From: Bos javanicus
Taxonomy: Eukaryota; Chordata; Mammalia; Artiodactyla; Bovidae
Length of the DNA stretch: 64,000 nt
Reading direction: 5' to 3'
Assembly (NCBI RefSeq): GCF_032452875.1
Contig: NC_083870.1
Location: 62,001-126,000 of the forward strand
Shown: piece by piece, positions 1 to 12,281 of the stretch
Layout: every line of letters begins with the position of its first letter
Numbering within the stretch: position 1 is the stretch's first letter
Notes under the pieces: model-generated
What the model saw: the letters and a program-made list of their open reading frames with translations, nothing else
What the model was told of the DNA's origin: nothing
The model's database searches: none
Program-made: the position numbers and the translations under genes

Positions 1-441
1 AATCAGTTCTAATGAGGTGGATGAAACTGGAGCCTATTATACAGAGTGAAGTAAGCCAGAAAAAAAAACACCAATACAGTATACTAACGCATATATATGG
101 AATTTAGAAAGATGGTAACAATAACCCTGTGTACGAAACAGCAAAAGAGACACTGATGTATAGATCAGTCTTATGGACTCTGTGGGAGAGGGTGGGGAGA
201 TTTGGGAGAATGGCATTGAAACATGTATAATATCATGTATGAAACGAGTCGCCAGTCCAGGTTCGATGCACGATACTGGATGCTTGGGGCTGGTGCACTG
301 GGACGACCCAGAGGGAGGGTATGGGGAGGGAGGAGGGAGGGGGTTCAGGATGGGGAACACAGGTATCCCTGTGGCAGATTCATTTCGATATTTGGCAAAA
401 CTAATACAATATTGTAAAGTTTAAAAATAAAATAAATAAAT
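1..441 (+). mobile_element. L1 3' end (ruminant L1), cut by window edge
   Basis: This is the terminal 3' UTR of a ruminant LINE-1, in sense orientation. It ends in the usual sequence with CAATATTGTAAAG followed by an A-rich tail near 415-441. The reverse complement of the same segment recurs at the 3' ends of the L1 copies at 19.2 kb and 33.0 kb, which confirms the identity within the window. The small open frames here are non-coding 3' UTR. Confidence 0.9.
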
Positions 442-2929
442 AAGTATCAACAGTGCTTTTATATCATCATATAATTGTCTATGACATATGTCAATCCCCA
501 CCTCCACTAACACACTATCATTTTGAATCCTCTGGTTATTAAACATCAATATCAGTGATATCTTTCACTTTAATTTTAGCTACTGAGTATTTTTTTTCCT
601 CATGACTAATACATTTGATTACCCATTTAAAAAATGCAGAATGAAATAATGGTTTAATGGGTCCAGCTTGATGGCATTAGGACTCCTGAAACACATGCTA
701 ACTATCTTATGATTGCCACTTTCATCCAAGGTCTAACTGGCCTAGAGATATCACATATTCTATTGTAATGAATATGCTTAAAGAGAAAAAAAACACACAC
801 ACCAATAGAATCAGCTGTTGCCTTGATAGGTTAATACCAATGTAGCTACAGAATGTGGTAGCAGGAATAGACAAGAAAGATTATTCTGTCTAAGCCCATC
901 TTTTAGCAGAGTAGACACTATATCCCAAAGAGAAAAAGTGATTTGTTGTAGGTCACATTGCTAGCAAGCTGAAATACAAATTCAGACCCAATTCCGTTAC
1001 TGTTTTTTCAGTTCATAGAACGCTGAAGAAGGTGAACTCAAACTAGGTTACATTTGCTGCCCCTTAAGATCAAGCCACAGACTTATTGATGTAGTGAGTA
1101 TTAATACATCCAGAAGAATTATCACACATACACAGGCACAGATATATACACTATGTTTTCATACTTTAAAAACGTCAATCAGACAGAACATTGAGTGTTT
1201 ACTGCTTGATAATTTTCTTAAAATTAAACACAAACAGAACCAGCAAATCCTATTAAAGCAGTCTTTAAAGAAAAGAGTTTTAAAAAAAACAACGGTAAAG
1301 AGATTAAGAGATGTCTCTTTATCTTAAACATATATGTCAAAGATAGTCATTGAATCTAATTTTATGCAATACAAAAAGGTTTAATTTTTATAGACATGAG
1401 TATGTTTAGTATGTTTTTATTAAAGTAAATTGAATGTGAAAGGAGTTGGACTGTAATTAATTTCCTGATATGTGAAATATTCTATGAACAGCAAATATAT
1501 TATCTGGAATATAAAATAAAATATTTTAGAGTAATATATACTTTTGTGTTAAAACTCAATTCAATCAGTAATTGAAAGCAAATAACCTGCTGATCATTAT
1601 GTTTTAATGTGTTGCTTTATTCTTATGATATTTTAAAGTACATAATATTCAGCACTTTTTATGCCTAATGAGATACATAGAATTATAAAAGAAATTAAAT
1701 TGAAAACCTTGTATAACTCATTATCCCATCCTCTTGGAATCAGAAAAGAGTGATTTCATGTTCATTTTTGATGATGTAAAATAAAATGAGTGGTCATGAC
1801 AACCTGATATAATGTTACGTGTTTCATAAATGGATTAACTGCTAATTTATTACTGTGAGAACAACCTGAAGTACTTTAGTGTTACAAAGTGAGAATTACT
1901 TAGTATCCATCTACTTGGCAATCACCACTATTTAAATTGTTAAGAATACAGTTCCTGTTTATTTCATGAATACAGAGAGAGAATATAAGTACTTACAAAT
2001 GGAGTACTAATGCAAATACTACTTTTTTCCCCATTGAACACAAATTTTTTAATAACCATTCCTTTACAACTGCAATTGTATTAACCAGGTGTTTTTTTCC
2101 CTAATTTTAAGAAGAATAATGCTATGAGCACATGAAAAGAGATGGAGTCTTCTTTTCTAGTGAGCTTTAGAGAAGGTCCTGGTACATTGTCCCCAACTCC
2201 CATTCATGTAGTTACTATAAAGTTGTTCCCACTGATGTAATAAGGGCAGAATGACGAAGAATAGAAGATTGAGAAATTCTCTACATCCAATGATCCCTGC
2301 CTCTGATATATATTTAATCTATGCCAAAAGACAGAAGCATAAGTGAATTTTGTCTACAATAGATATTCTGAAATAAACTATTAAAAATAGATTTTTTTTA
2401 ATTTCAAAAATTGGCAAAACTCATTTTTGCATCAATGAAACTTTGAGTTAAGGTAGGAGGTTTTTCTTTTCTTTCTTTCTTTATTTATTTTTATTACTTA
2501 AGTACTACTAAATGTCATGATGGAACATACGTCACTATTACACAAGAAAGACAAAAACAAGCCTTTTAACCCACTAACTCTCACTTTTGAGGGAGAAAGT
2601 TTATTAATACCATTGTTTTAAAAAAAATTATTGGAATATTTGGACCACAAGTTGAATTGGTATGGGAAGAAGGATTGCTCTGCCCATGATCTCTCTCTGA
2701 AGCATACACATGAACAGAGAAGAGATATAATATATCTTTTCTAAAAAATAGCAAAGTGAACCCATTACTATTCTTCCTTAGTTTAGAGAGACAATGAAGA
2801 TAAATAATTTCTGACCCCTACATTCATTTTAGGCATAAAGATAAGCGATAGAAAATATCTAGAAGTTGTATTGGTGAGATTACCAGACTCAAAGTACCTG
2901 AACATTAGCTATCAAAATCTGTAAATAAA
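442..2929. other. AT-rich intergenic DNA, no gene seen
   Basis: Apart from the MIR relic listed separately and a T/C-rich simple run near 2461-2500, I recognise nothing here. The stretch is AT-rich with frequent stops in all frames. The longest open frame (1094-1327, 77 codons) is lysine-rich and low in complexity, and resembles no family I know. Confidence 0.5.
905..1015 (+). repeat. MIR SINE relic
   Basis: The segment matches the 3' half of the mammalian-wide MIR element: an AAGTGATTTG-like start, then GGTCACATTGCTAGCAAG and an 'aattcagaccca' block, which correspond to the conserved core. It is clearly old and diverged, with no visible target duplication. Confidence 0.65.
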
Positions 2930-3856
2930 TCATTTTGAGTAAAAATGTAATTTAGTGACAATTGCTCTTTTCAGTGCAGTTTTCACATCCTTGTTTCTTA
3001 AACTGTAGATCAGTGGATTTAACACTGGGATGAAAACTGTGTGGAAGACAGAGGCCATTTTGTCTGTGTCCATAGAGTAACTGGAGCTGGGTCTGAGATA
3101 CATGAGCAGGAGCATGCCATGAAATATAGCCACAGTGGTTAACTGGGAGGCACATGTAGAGAAGGCTTTGCATCTCCCCTTGGCTGAGTTCATTCTAAGG
3201 ATTGTTGTTATGATGTAGCTGTAGGAGACGAAGACCATGATGATACTGCAACCCAGAACACAGCTGCTATAAGGGAACATCACAATCTCATTGATGGTTG
3301 TATCTGACGAAAAGAGGACTAATAAGGGTGGGAAGTTACAGAAAAAAATGATTGATGACATTGGAATTGCAGAATGACAACTGAATTGTGCAACAGGTAA
3401 AAACTGCTGGATAGATCAAAGGTTCTAAGTACACAAAAACTACAAGCTGGGTACAGAATCTCCTGGACATGACAACTGCATAAAGAAGTGGATTACAAAT
3501 GGCTACATAGTGATCATAAGACATTCCACATCTGCAAAGGTCCCAAAACAATACATCTGAACAGCACACAAATTAAATGAAATCTTCTTTAGCTCAGATG
3601 AGAAATCAGCCAACATACTGGGATAGACAGTGGAGGAGCAGTGAGCATCACAGAAGCACAAATTGCTCAGGAAATAAGACATGGATGTGTGGAGTCTAGG
3701 GTCCACCTTGATTAGCAGGACCATCCCTACATTGGCAAGCACAGCTATGCCGTAAACCAGCAGGAAGAGAATGAAGAGTGCCTGCTGCACATTCCATCTG
3801 CCAGAAAGTCCTAACAGTACGAACTCTGGAAACACAGTTCAGTTCTCTGCAGCCAT
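2930..3856 (-). pseudogene. Olfactory receptor pseudogene, OR5/8/9-like, nearly full length
   Basis: Class II odorant receptor (rhodopsin-type GPCR of olfactory neuron cilia), about 309 codons, which is the normal OR length. The start is placed at the ATG at 3856. Visible family motifs in order: FVLLGLS near the N terminus, a TM2-like 'DPRLHTSMSYFLSNL', 'YDHYVAICNPLLY' after TM3, 'SYSYIITTILRMNSAKGRCKAFSTC' in TM5-6 and 'PVLNPLIYSLRNKDVK' in TM7. Lesions: codon 6 is TGA (3839-3841), where the N-glycosylation region should be; the frame changes near 3521, with several residues missing before the DRY-like box, which reads DHY; and the frame changes back in a T-run near 3345-3352. It cannot encode a receptor as it stands. 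Subfamily assignment is tentative. Confidence 0.92.
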
Positions 3857-4461
3857 CACTCACATCTGGGAATCCCTGATTATGTAAGGGGAGATGGAAG
3901 TAGAGGATAACATCATCTTACTATCTTAGTATTTTAGTTGCTGGTCCTTTCTGTATTTCAGTAATTAAGAAAAGAGATAATGCTAGGACTATGTGAGGCA
4001 AACTGACTCCCTGAAAATTTATCTATTTTAGTATAAATCAATAATAATAATGATGATATCACTTACATTTGCATAGCACTGTACTATTTGTGGCATTCTT
4101 TCATCTAAATTATTTCCATGTCAGCCTTATTAGTGTGTATGCCTATTTTGCTACTTTTACTTATATTAAGAAATTGATGTCCTCAGATTTGAGGCAATAA
4201 TTCTTAAATTAATTGGTCCAGATAACCCACATATTCTGACAAGATTGTTGCTCTTTTCAGTATTGCAGAAATATTGCTTTATCCTGAAATAGAGAAGAAT
4301 AGTTAATGAGTGGTGTAAATAATGGATGTGTCCCTTTTGTTATTTCTCATCATGTACAATTATGGAACAGGCAGAGCTTTCCATTTTCCTGGCTATAACA
4401 TGCTCTTGTGTCCCCATAGGTCTTTTTTTTTTTTTTTTTTCTGTATCCAGTGTTCATTCTT
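3857..4461. other. Intergenic DNA upstream of OR pseudogene, with a MIR
   Basis: A MIR relic (separate entry) occupies the middle. No promoter, exon or other repeat is convincing. A T-run at about 4423-4440 sits just before the Bov-tA SINE at 4462. Confidence 0.4.
4044..4230 (+). repeat. MIR SINE relic
   Basis: An 'acatttgcatagcactgtac' block is followed by a degraded TTAATCCTCA-like zone and an 'aagaaattgatgtcctcaga' segment. These follow the order of a sense MIR. It is highly diverged. Confidence 0.6.
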
Positions 4462-4668
4462 ACTGTTGTTGTTGTTTAGTTGCTAAGTCATGTCTGATTC
4501 TTTTGTGATCCCATGGACCAGGCTTCCCTGTCCATGGGATTTTCCAGGTAAGAATACTGGAGTTGGTTGCCATTTCCTTCTCAGGGGATATTCCCTATCC
4601 AGGCATTGAACCTCAGTCTCCTGCATTGGCAGGCAGATCCTTTACCACTGAACCTCCGGGGAAGTCCC
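4462..4668 (-). mobile_element. Bov-tA SINE
   Basis: On the minus strand a tRNA-derived head (reverse complement of 'cctttaccactgaacctcc') precedes the BovA body, which ends in the 'aagtcatgtctgattctttt' block near 4485. The poly-CAA/GTT tail lies at 4462-4478. Length and order fit a full Bov-tA. Confidence 0.9.
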
Positions 4669-5311
4669 ATATCCACTAACAGGTGTCAGTTAACCAGAGC
4701 AGGGAGGGAACTGAAGAAGGTTGATGTGTCTCCATAAGTTATATGCTGGACAGCACTCCCCTAACACTGAGCTGTTGCTCAGGGGACATTATGAAGAATG
4801 TTTGGGACTTAACATAGAGCTCCTGGTAAGACAGGTGACACTGAGGCAGGAGAGGCAGTAGATTTCCTGCATGAGTCGTTCGGCTGTAATTAACTAGAAT
4901 CTACATAATCTACTCACCAATAGATCAGATATGTAAGATGTTTGGTAAAAATGCTCCTATGTCCTCAGTCCCACATACGCAGAAATATTCATATATTAAT
5001 GATGTCTCCATCCCAATCCCCCAGAAACTGTAATATTGGTTTATTGTTTTTTTTTTTTTTTTTTTTTTTTTGATCCCTATTCTTCAGTATTTCTGAAATC
5101 TGCCTCTCTCTGGTTTAGAGTTGATGTTTCTTGAATTCCCTGCCCCAGTCTTACATTCTACACAATAAATTATGTTATATACAATGTCACAAATATTCTC
5201 CTCTGTTCTTTCAGAATATTCAAAGAGTGGAGTTGCATGTGTATGCACTGTTGATATAAGAAAATTGGGATGTGGTCTGACTTTTATTCTTTCTAGGCCT
5301 AAGTATTTGGA
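4669..5311. other. Non-coding stretch with a T-run
   Basis: No gene or recognised repeat. A T-run at about 5046-5071 may be the tail of an unrecognised minus-strand retroelement, but nothing recognisable follows it. Confidence 0.35.
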
Positions 5312-5580
5312 GAAGGCAAAGGAACCCACTCCAGTACTCTTGTCTGGAAAATCCCATGGACGGAGGGACCTGGTGGGCTGCAGTCTATGGGGTCACTAAG
5401 AGTTGGACACGACTGAGCGACTTCACTTTCACTTTTCACTTTCATGCATTGGAGAAGGAAATGGCAACCCACTCCAGTATTCTTGCCTGGAGAATCTCAG
5501 GGACAGGGGAGTCTGGTGGGCTGCTGTCTAGGGTCACACAGAGTCGGACATGACTGAAGTGACTTAGCAGCAGCAGCAGG
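5312..5580 (+). mobile_element. BOV-A2 SINE (two BovA monomers)
   Basis: Two successive BovA units, each starting with a 'ggagaaggcaa/ggagaaggaaatggca' block and ending with 'gactgagcgacttcac' or 'gactgaagtgacttag', are joined by a CACTTTCA-rich linker near 5420-5450. The element ends in a CAG repeat. This dimer structure defines BOV-A2. Confidence 0.92.
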
Positions 5581-5587
5581 CTTAAGT

Positions 5588-5775
5588 ATTATGGTGGATT
5601 TCCCAGGTGGTTCAGAGGTAAAGAATCTTGGGTGGGAAAGATCCCTTGGAGAAGGAAATGGCAACCCACTCCAGTATTTTTGCCAGGAAAATTCCATGGA
5701 CAGAGGATCCTGGTGGGATACCACCCATGGGGTGGCAAAGAGTTGGACATGACTTAGAGACTAAATAACAATAAA
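5588..5775 (+). mobile_element. Bov-tA SINE
   Basis: A tRNA-like head ('ttcccaggtggttcagaggt') leads into a BovA body ending in 'gttggacatgacttagagac' and an AATAA tail. The head is shortened relative to the consensus. It sits directly behind the BOV-A2. Confidence 0.88.
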
Positions 5776-5937
5776 GAATTATAGCATTTGGATATCATAA
5801 ATATTGTGTTATGGACTTGGATTTATACATATTGGTAGTTGTAATATGTTATATCTACTAAAGACAAGAGCAAGTTTACCTGTACAATGATATTATTTGC
5901 GGCAGTGAAAAATGGTTTGCATATCGACCTTGATTCC

Positions 5938-6553
5938 ATTCAGTTGAGTTCAGTCAGTTCAGTCACTCGGACGTGTCCAACTCTTTGCGATCCCATGAAC
6001 TGCAGCACGCCAGACCTCCCTGTCCATCACCAACTCCCAGAGTCCACTCAGACCCATGTCCATCGAGTCAGTGATGCCATCCAACATCTCATCCTCTGTC
6101 ATCCCCTTCTCCTCTTGTCCTCAATCTTTCACAGCATCAGGATTTTTTCCAGTGAGTCAGCTCCTTGCATCAGGTGGCCAAAGTATTGGAGTTTCAGCTT
6201 CAACATCAGTCTTTCCAATGAACACTCAGGACTGATCTCCTTTAGGATGGACTTGTTGGAACTCCTTGCAGTCCAAGGGATTCTCAACAGTCTTGTCCAA
6301 CACCACAGTTCAAAAGCATCAGTTCTTTGGTGCTCAGCTTTCTTTATAGTCCAACTCTTACATCCATACATGACTACTGGAAAAACCATAGCTTTGACTA
6401 GATGGAACTTTGTTGGCAAAGTAATGTCTCTGCTTTTTAATATGCTGTCTAGGTTGGTCATAACTTTCCTTCCAAGGAATAAGCGTCTTTTAATTTCATG
6501 GCTGCAATCACCATCTGCAGTGATTTTGGAGCCCAGAAAAATAAACACTTGAT
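5938..6553 (-). mobile_element. BovB (RTE LINE) 3' fragment
   Basis: Minus-strand BovB covering the C-terminal part of the reverse-transcriptase ORF and the 3' end. The open frame 6129-6548 (-, 139 codons) carries the recurrent BovB block FLGSKITADGDCSHEIKRR and a WTARSSNKSILKEISPE stretch. The 221-codon frame on the plus strand is an antisense shadow. It is truncated at 6553. Confidence 0.93.
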
Positions 6554-7561
6554 TAAAATAGAAAAAAACTAAAATATTTAATATTCTTTTACAAATTATA
6601 AATGAAGTTTGTCAAAATCACACAGGTTTAACAAGTAAGTATCTTTGTTTAGTTATTACATTACAGTGTTTATATAATTGAGCAAGCAAGTATAAAATGA
6701 CTCATTTGAAAATTTTCAGTACTTCTTCACTTTTCTACAAAAGCAAGTCTCTCTGCCACTTTCTGTATTCTTTAAATTTATCCATTTAGAAACCTACCTG
6801 CAATGAACAAGTCTTCAGTCTTTTCATTCTGGTACATGTACCATAGGCAGGTTGTTTTTTATTTCTGTCTGGCAACTGTTGGGACTTAAGTCTCTAAAGC
6901 TTCAGCTTTTATATTTTAATGTTATAAGAACATGGTTAATTAGAGCTCTAGTTCTGTATTTTCCCCTATGGATGCACAACAGCTTTAGCAAGGGTTGAGC
7001 TTTTAACACTTACTTCTTTTCACAAAATTGATCACTGTCAGAAATTTATCAGAATTTATTTTAGTACTATGCTTTATGGATACAAAAAATCTGCATTCTC
7101 CTCCCATGAAAAGAGATGCTTAATGAAATTTTAAAAAAATTTTCCACTAATGATTTTCATCTCTTTCTCATTGCTGATCCAGTTTCTTCCATTTTTAAAG
7201 ATTGCCTTCATTTCTCATTTATAGATATGACAATCTTACATATTGCTTTATTCATTAGTCATGGTCTGAGACCTTTTCCTCAACGACATGTCAGTCACCC
7301 TTATTTCAATAATTGTGTGTGTGTGTGGCTTCAGAATAATTTTCCTTTCTTCTAAGTTATGACTAGCCTAATGGTTAAATGAACATAAGACAGAGTAATA
7401 GGAGAAAAACAAATTTACTTTTCTACATATGGAAGTCCCCTAAAAAAATGATGAGATTCAAAGTGACCAAAACAGAAAGCTTTTATTCATTTTAGGCAAG
7501 AAAGTGGTAATTTGTGAGGGATTGATGAGACAAAGGTGTTTAGGCTTAGGACGGTAATTAG
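6554..7561. other. AT-rich intergenic DNA, nothing recognised
   Basis: There is no convincing coding, RNA or repeat feature. The 79-codon open frame at 7116-7355 is not family-like. The final 180 bases (7380-7561) may belong with the sequence after 8426 to one older repeat split by the BovB insertion, but I cannot name it. Confidence 0.35.
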
Positions 7562-8425
7562 TAAGCATCTGGTCCCACCACTTCATGAGAAATAGATGGG
7601 GCAAAAATGGAAACAGTGGCAGAGTTTATTTTCTTGGGCTCCAAAATCAGTGTGGACAGTGACTAAAGTATGAAATTAAAATATGCTTGCTTCTTGGAAG
7701 AAAAGCTATGACAAACCTAGAAAGGGAAAGAAAAGTGAAATCACTCAGTCATGTCTGACTCTGTGTGACCCCATGGACTGTAGCCAACCAGGCTCCTCTG
7801 TCCATGGGATTTTCCAGGCAAGAGTACTACAGTGGGTTGCCATTTCCTTCTTCAGGGGATCTTCCCAACCCAGGAATCAAACCCAGGTTTCCCTCCCAGT
7901 AGACAGACGCTCTAGACAGCATGTTAAAAAGCAGAGACTTCACTTTGTCGACAAAGGTCTGTACAGTCAAAGCTGTAGTTTTTCCAGGAGCCACGTATGG
8001 ATGTGACAGCTGGACTATAAAGAAGGTTGAGTACCAAACTGGTGCTTTAGAAATGTGGTGCTGAAGAAGACTCTTGAGAGTTCCTTGGATAGCAAGGAGA
8101 TTAAACCAGTCAATCCTAAAGGAAATCAACCTTGAATATTCACTGGAAGGACTGATGTCAAAGCTGAAGCTCCAATACTTTGGCCACCTGATGTGAAGAG
8201 CCAACTCACTGTAAAAAAAAGCCTGATGCTGGGAAAGATTGAGGGCAGGAGAAGTGGATGACAGAGGATGAGATGGTTGCATGGCTTCACCAACTCTATG
8301 GACATGAGTTTGAACAAACTCAGGGAGATGATGAAGGACAGGGTTGCCTGGCGTGCTTCAGTCCATGGGGTCGCAAGGAATTGGACAGGACTGAGAGACT
8401 GAACAACAGCAGCAACAAGCAATCA
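7562..8425 (+). mobile_element. BovB 3' fragment, split by a SINE
   Basis: Sense BovB from the 'catctggtcccaccacttca' block to the 3' end near 8425 ('gactgagagactgaacaaca'). It is more degraded than other copies in the window, with many stops in the RT C-terminal frame. A minus-strand SINE (7724-7908) interrupts it. CTAGA flanks both sides of the SINE as a probable short target duplication. Confidence 0.88.
7724..7908 (-). mobile_element. Bov-tA SINE inside BovB
   Basis: The BovA body runs antisense from 'gaaatcactcagtcatgtct' at 7737, followed by the tRNA-derived portion ending near 'cagtagacagacgctctaga'. It lies within the BovB at 7562-8425, so it is younger than that copy. Confidence 0.85.
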
Positions 8426-8738
8426 ATAAAGAAGTAACAAAGTTTGGTCACGCAGCCTTCTTGGCCCATAAATTCCCTGTTTCTTGTGACATAATTGCCT
8501 TCTACCCTCTGGTACAGGGAGGGGAACTTTCACATGAGAGATTTATTTCCTGCTTTCAGGGCTACAAAGGAGAATCAGAGTGTTCTTTTCCCATTGCTCT
8601 TTCTTAAGTAACTTTAATTCAAAGTATTAATATGCCAAAGCAGCGTATTTTGGGGTGATATAGTCTGCTCTCCTTCAATGGCATAATATCTATCACACAT
8701 CGTTCTCTCTTTATTGAATCTCCTATTCTGTTTATATA
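8426..8738. other. Non-coding stretch, possible old repeat
   Basis: Sequence such as 'ccaaagcagcgtattttggg' near 8635 has the look of an old LTR or MER-type element, but I cannot assign a family. No gene. Confidence 0.3.
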
Positions 8739-9240
8739 CAGATAAATCTCATTTAATCATGCTTCATTTTATTGTTTTGCAGTTAGTTGTATTTTTATTT
8801 ACTTTTTTTTTAACAAGCTGAAGGTTTGTGGTCACTCTGCATCAACCAAGTCTGTCAGCACACGTTTTCCAACAGAATTTATTCACTTCATATCTCCATG
8901 TCACATGTTGATAATTCTCACAATTTTCAAACTGTCTCATCATTAATCTGTTCTGTTGATCTGTGATCAGTGATTTTTGATGTTACTATTACAGCTCATT
9001 GAAAACTCAGATGATGATTAGCATTCCTTTTTTTCAAAATGATCAAGTACTTTTAAATTATGGTATTTGCATTTTTTTTAGACATAAAGCAACTGAACAT
9101 TTAATAGACTATGATATTATGTGAATGTACCTTTAACATACACTGGAAAACCAAGGATTTCTTTTGACTCTTTTTACTGTGATATTCACTTTATTGTGGT
9201 AGGCTGGAACTCAACCCACAGTATCTCCAAGGTCTGTCTG
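8739..9240. mobile_element. Tigger1 DNA transposon, internally deleted
   Basis: Both ends of a Tigger1 (pogo/Tc1-mariner superfamily) are present and the transposase gene is missing. The left end starts CAGATAAATCTC at 8739 and includes the 'aagctgaaggtttgtggtca' block. The right end finishes with 'ccacagtatctccaaggtct' and ...CTG at 9240. TA dinucleotides flank both sides (8737-8738 and 9241-9242), the expected target duplication. At 502 bp it is a non-autonomous deletion derivative, fixed long ago in mammals. Confidence 0.82.
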
Positions 9241-9539
9241 TAGGTGTACATTCCTACAATCCATAAGAAGATTTCCATAAGTAATTGCTCCATGAATGTG
9301 TGTTTTTAAATATTTTCCTGTGGCTATTCTGGTGAATGTTCTTTATCTCTGGTGATATAAGGCTGGCAGATGTTCAACAACAACTAAGAATAAACAGCAT
9401 TTGAAAGTTTTTTCTACTAATACAGTTCATATGAACAAAGATAATATTTAATTAAAAGCATGTGTTGGGATACTTCTATCAAAAAAAAAAAAAACAAGCT
9501 AATGTCCATTTGTTTCTAAAATATCCTTTGTGTGTTACT

Positions 9540-9835
9540 CATAGGAACAGAGAGAATGATGGTTACCAGGAGATGAGGGTGGGGGATTGTACATAATTGC
9601 ATTGTAAGAGAAATTAGTTCTTTATCTCATGTACAGCATTGGGATTAAAGCTACAATACTGTTATATATTTTAAAGTTACTAGGATACTAGATCATAATG
9701 ATCCCTCAACAAAAATAAACAATTATATGACTGATGCAGGTGTTAGCTAAAGGTATAATGATAATCCTGTTCTAATACATAGATTACTAAATAAATACTG
9801 TACTACACAATTTCATGAAGCAAAGGCAATAACTA
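9540..9835 (+). mobile_element. Old mammalian L1 3' UTR relic
   Basis: A 'gatggttaccaggagatgag' block, then 'gtacagcattgggat' and 'ttttaaagttactaggat', follow the order of the 3' UTR of mammalian-wide L1 (L1MB/MC type). It is strongly diverged. Confidence 0.55.
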
Positions 9836-11237
9836 AAATATTGTCCCTGAAGTTGTGCAGCATAGCAGCCTTAGGGGATATGCTCTTTATTTTTTGTGTT
9901 CAGCATGATAATTTATAATATATGAATCATTTCAGGATGCTGACAAGCATAAATTCTATGTATTCATTAAATTCTTCTCCTGAATGTAACAGAAAGTCTT
10001 CTTACTGTGAGTTTTGCTTATCACAATTAATTTATTTCTTTACCACAGAAAAGGTAAATGCAAAAATTTCGTGCATGGAAAGTAATTTATGAAGATAAAT
10101 ATAAGCCAGTATATGTTTACAAATGCTCCAGGGAATTTTTTCCTCTGAAACCTCACTGAGAACTAGATAGAGACCTAGTTTTATTTTTAGGGCCCTATAA
10201 ACCTAGAACCCACTGTAGACTAAAATCATTAAAATAAAATATTCTTGATATGTGATAAAGAGTACCTGAATGATATATTAATTGTTACCTTATTGGAATT
10301 ATTAGAGTGATGATGTGTATATAAATATACTTAACTTACATTACAGGAGATATTGCTGAGGCCAAGCACAAGCAAAGTAATTATAATAATTTGCTACATA
10401 CTAAACTGAAGGTGTTTGTGTCACTCAAGAGCTTTACTACCATTATCTAGTTACATATTTGAAGGTTGGAGTTTGCCCTTGCTCACTTCATTATGATTCC
10501 TTTGCAAAATCACTTTTTCCATCAGACGCTTCTCTATTTCCTGGGATATAAAATCTCTTAGGATCTCACTCCATTGAGATAGGATTTAAATTTAGCTTCC
10601 TAAACATGGCCGTCTCTGCAGACCATTTAGTATAACTTCCTGCCATTATGAGGGAATGAGCTGTTGTGGCTACATTATTATTAAAAATTAGATAATTAGC
10701 TTAACAAAGGGTTTTACATTTAATTGAAGTTGACTTTCTTACATTACAGAAGAAAATCACGTAGTTAAAACTTAATACATCAGAGACAAGCAATTGAGAA
10801 AGAAATATCTACATGATTCCCTTATGCCACTATGCCTCTATTTGTAATACTCTATAGGCAACAGTTTATTTATTAATATAAACATTTGCCTTTAGAAAAT
10901 AATTGTGTGCCACTGAGTCATGGGCCAATGCGTGTAAGTTCAGTGTACCAAGGAGGGTACAAAGAGGGGTACCAAGGAGTACAAGATTCATTAAATCTCT
11001 TTGTTGCTGGGAAAAGTATTAGAAGTACACATGGGTTAAATAAGGGGTTAAATAAGACATTTTTGCATTACTGAATAATCTATGAAGGTTGCAGTATTTA
11101 TTTCACAAAAATATACTGCACTATTATGTATATAAAGAATTTCTAGGGATACAAATTTATAATAATAATTCCAAAGTTTCTGGTAATGGGAAACAGGCTT
11201 TACTTTTGGAAAATGTTTTTGATGTGCAATGAACAAA
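9836..11237. other. AT-rich intergenic DNA, nothing recognised
   Basis: No gene, RNA or named repeat is supported. Short local repeats occur at 10950-10985 (GGGTAC/GGAGTAC) and 11033-11056 (GGGTTAAATAA twice). Open frames are below 70 codons. Confidence 0.4.
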
Positions 11238-11345
11238 TTTGTTCAGTCACTCAGTCGTGTCCGACTCTTTGTGACCCCATGGACTACAGCGTGCCAGGCT
11301 TCCTAGTCCATCACCAATTACTGGAGCTTGCTTAAACTCATGCTA
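11238..11345 (-). mobile_element. BovB 3'-terminal fragment
   Basis: About 108 bp of the antisense BovB 3' end ('cagtcactcagtcgtgtccg' through 'ggagcttgcttaaactcatg'). The following TGATGCCATCC block of longer copies is absent, so this is a short 5'-truncated insertion. Confidence 0.8.
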
Positions 11346-12281
11346 TATAGAGAACACTTAAACAATAACTGTATAGATAAACATTTTTCCAAAATGTTAC
11401 CTGTATAGCTAGGTAAGTAAGACCAAGAAGTAACAATTTCTACAATTAACAAAACCTTCTATAAACACTCTCCTAAATGGCTAATATCTTACCTCCAAAG
11501 AGTAGATACTTTCTTGACTTTTACTGTGACAGATCAGTTTTGTATTTTTTTGAACCAGACATAATTAGATGTCTATAGCATGCACTATTTTGTTCAATTA
11601 CATGCAATCCATCCCTGCTGTTGCATGCAGTTTCAGTACATTCATTGTCATTGAAATATCTTAATTCTTTGTGCATATGCATCATTTATTTATCTACTTT
11701 AATGTTGATGAACAATCATATTTGCCACCAATTGGTAAGTGAGTATACTATGAAAATCATATGAATTAAATATATAGAAAGTGAATAAAATGGTTAGAAT
11801 TGGAATTAGATCATGCAAGACAAAATATTTTGATGCTAGCTTTCCCTTTCTATGGAAAATCAAGCCAGAAATCTCTTCCAAGTCCTTATCTCAAGCCCCT
11901 ATTTGAATCACAAATTCTGTGGGGTGTTCACATTAAATGACTGTTTATCCTCCACATTCTATTTAGGGCCAGGGACCTCACACATTGTACAAGCCAATCA
12001 ATTTAAGACACCCTTTATTGAGATTAAAATTCTTCATTTAATATGCAACATTTTATTTTCTTCAGTTCACTCATTAGCCTTAGATTTGCTCATAAGAGCT
12101 AAATGCAGATGAAATCTGATTTTAGACCCATTAGCATTTTTTATAGGAGAGTAATGTGCTAATTGTATAATCTTTATACTTCTCAGATTGACACCCATCT
12201 TTGTGTCAGGCTTCATTCTGAATCAATCTCACTTCTGCCATGCTGCTGTTCAATATAGTATCTAGAAGATAGATAAACATT
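11346..12281. other. AT-rich intergenic DNA, nothing recognised
   Basis: No repeat or coding family is recognised. The 86-codon open frame 11852-12112 has no recognisable motif and lies in AT-rich sequence. Confidence 0.4.

Noticed and set aside
173..424. 83-codon open frame at the left edge
   Set aside because: Lies in the L1 3' UTR, which is non-coding.
4423..4440. T-runs as transcription terminators (also 5046-5071, 19245-19256)
   Set aside because: They are retroelement tails or simple sequence in a mammalian genome; no RNA polymerase III gene precedes them.
5887..6552. 221-codon plus-strand open frame
   Set aside because: It is the antisense shadow of BovB RT sequence on the minus strand. 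The same antisense frame recurs in every BovB copy here.
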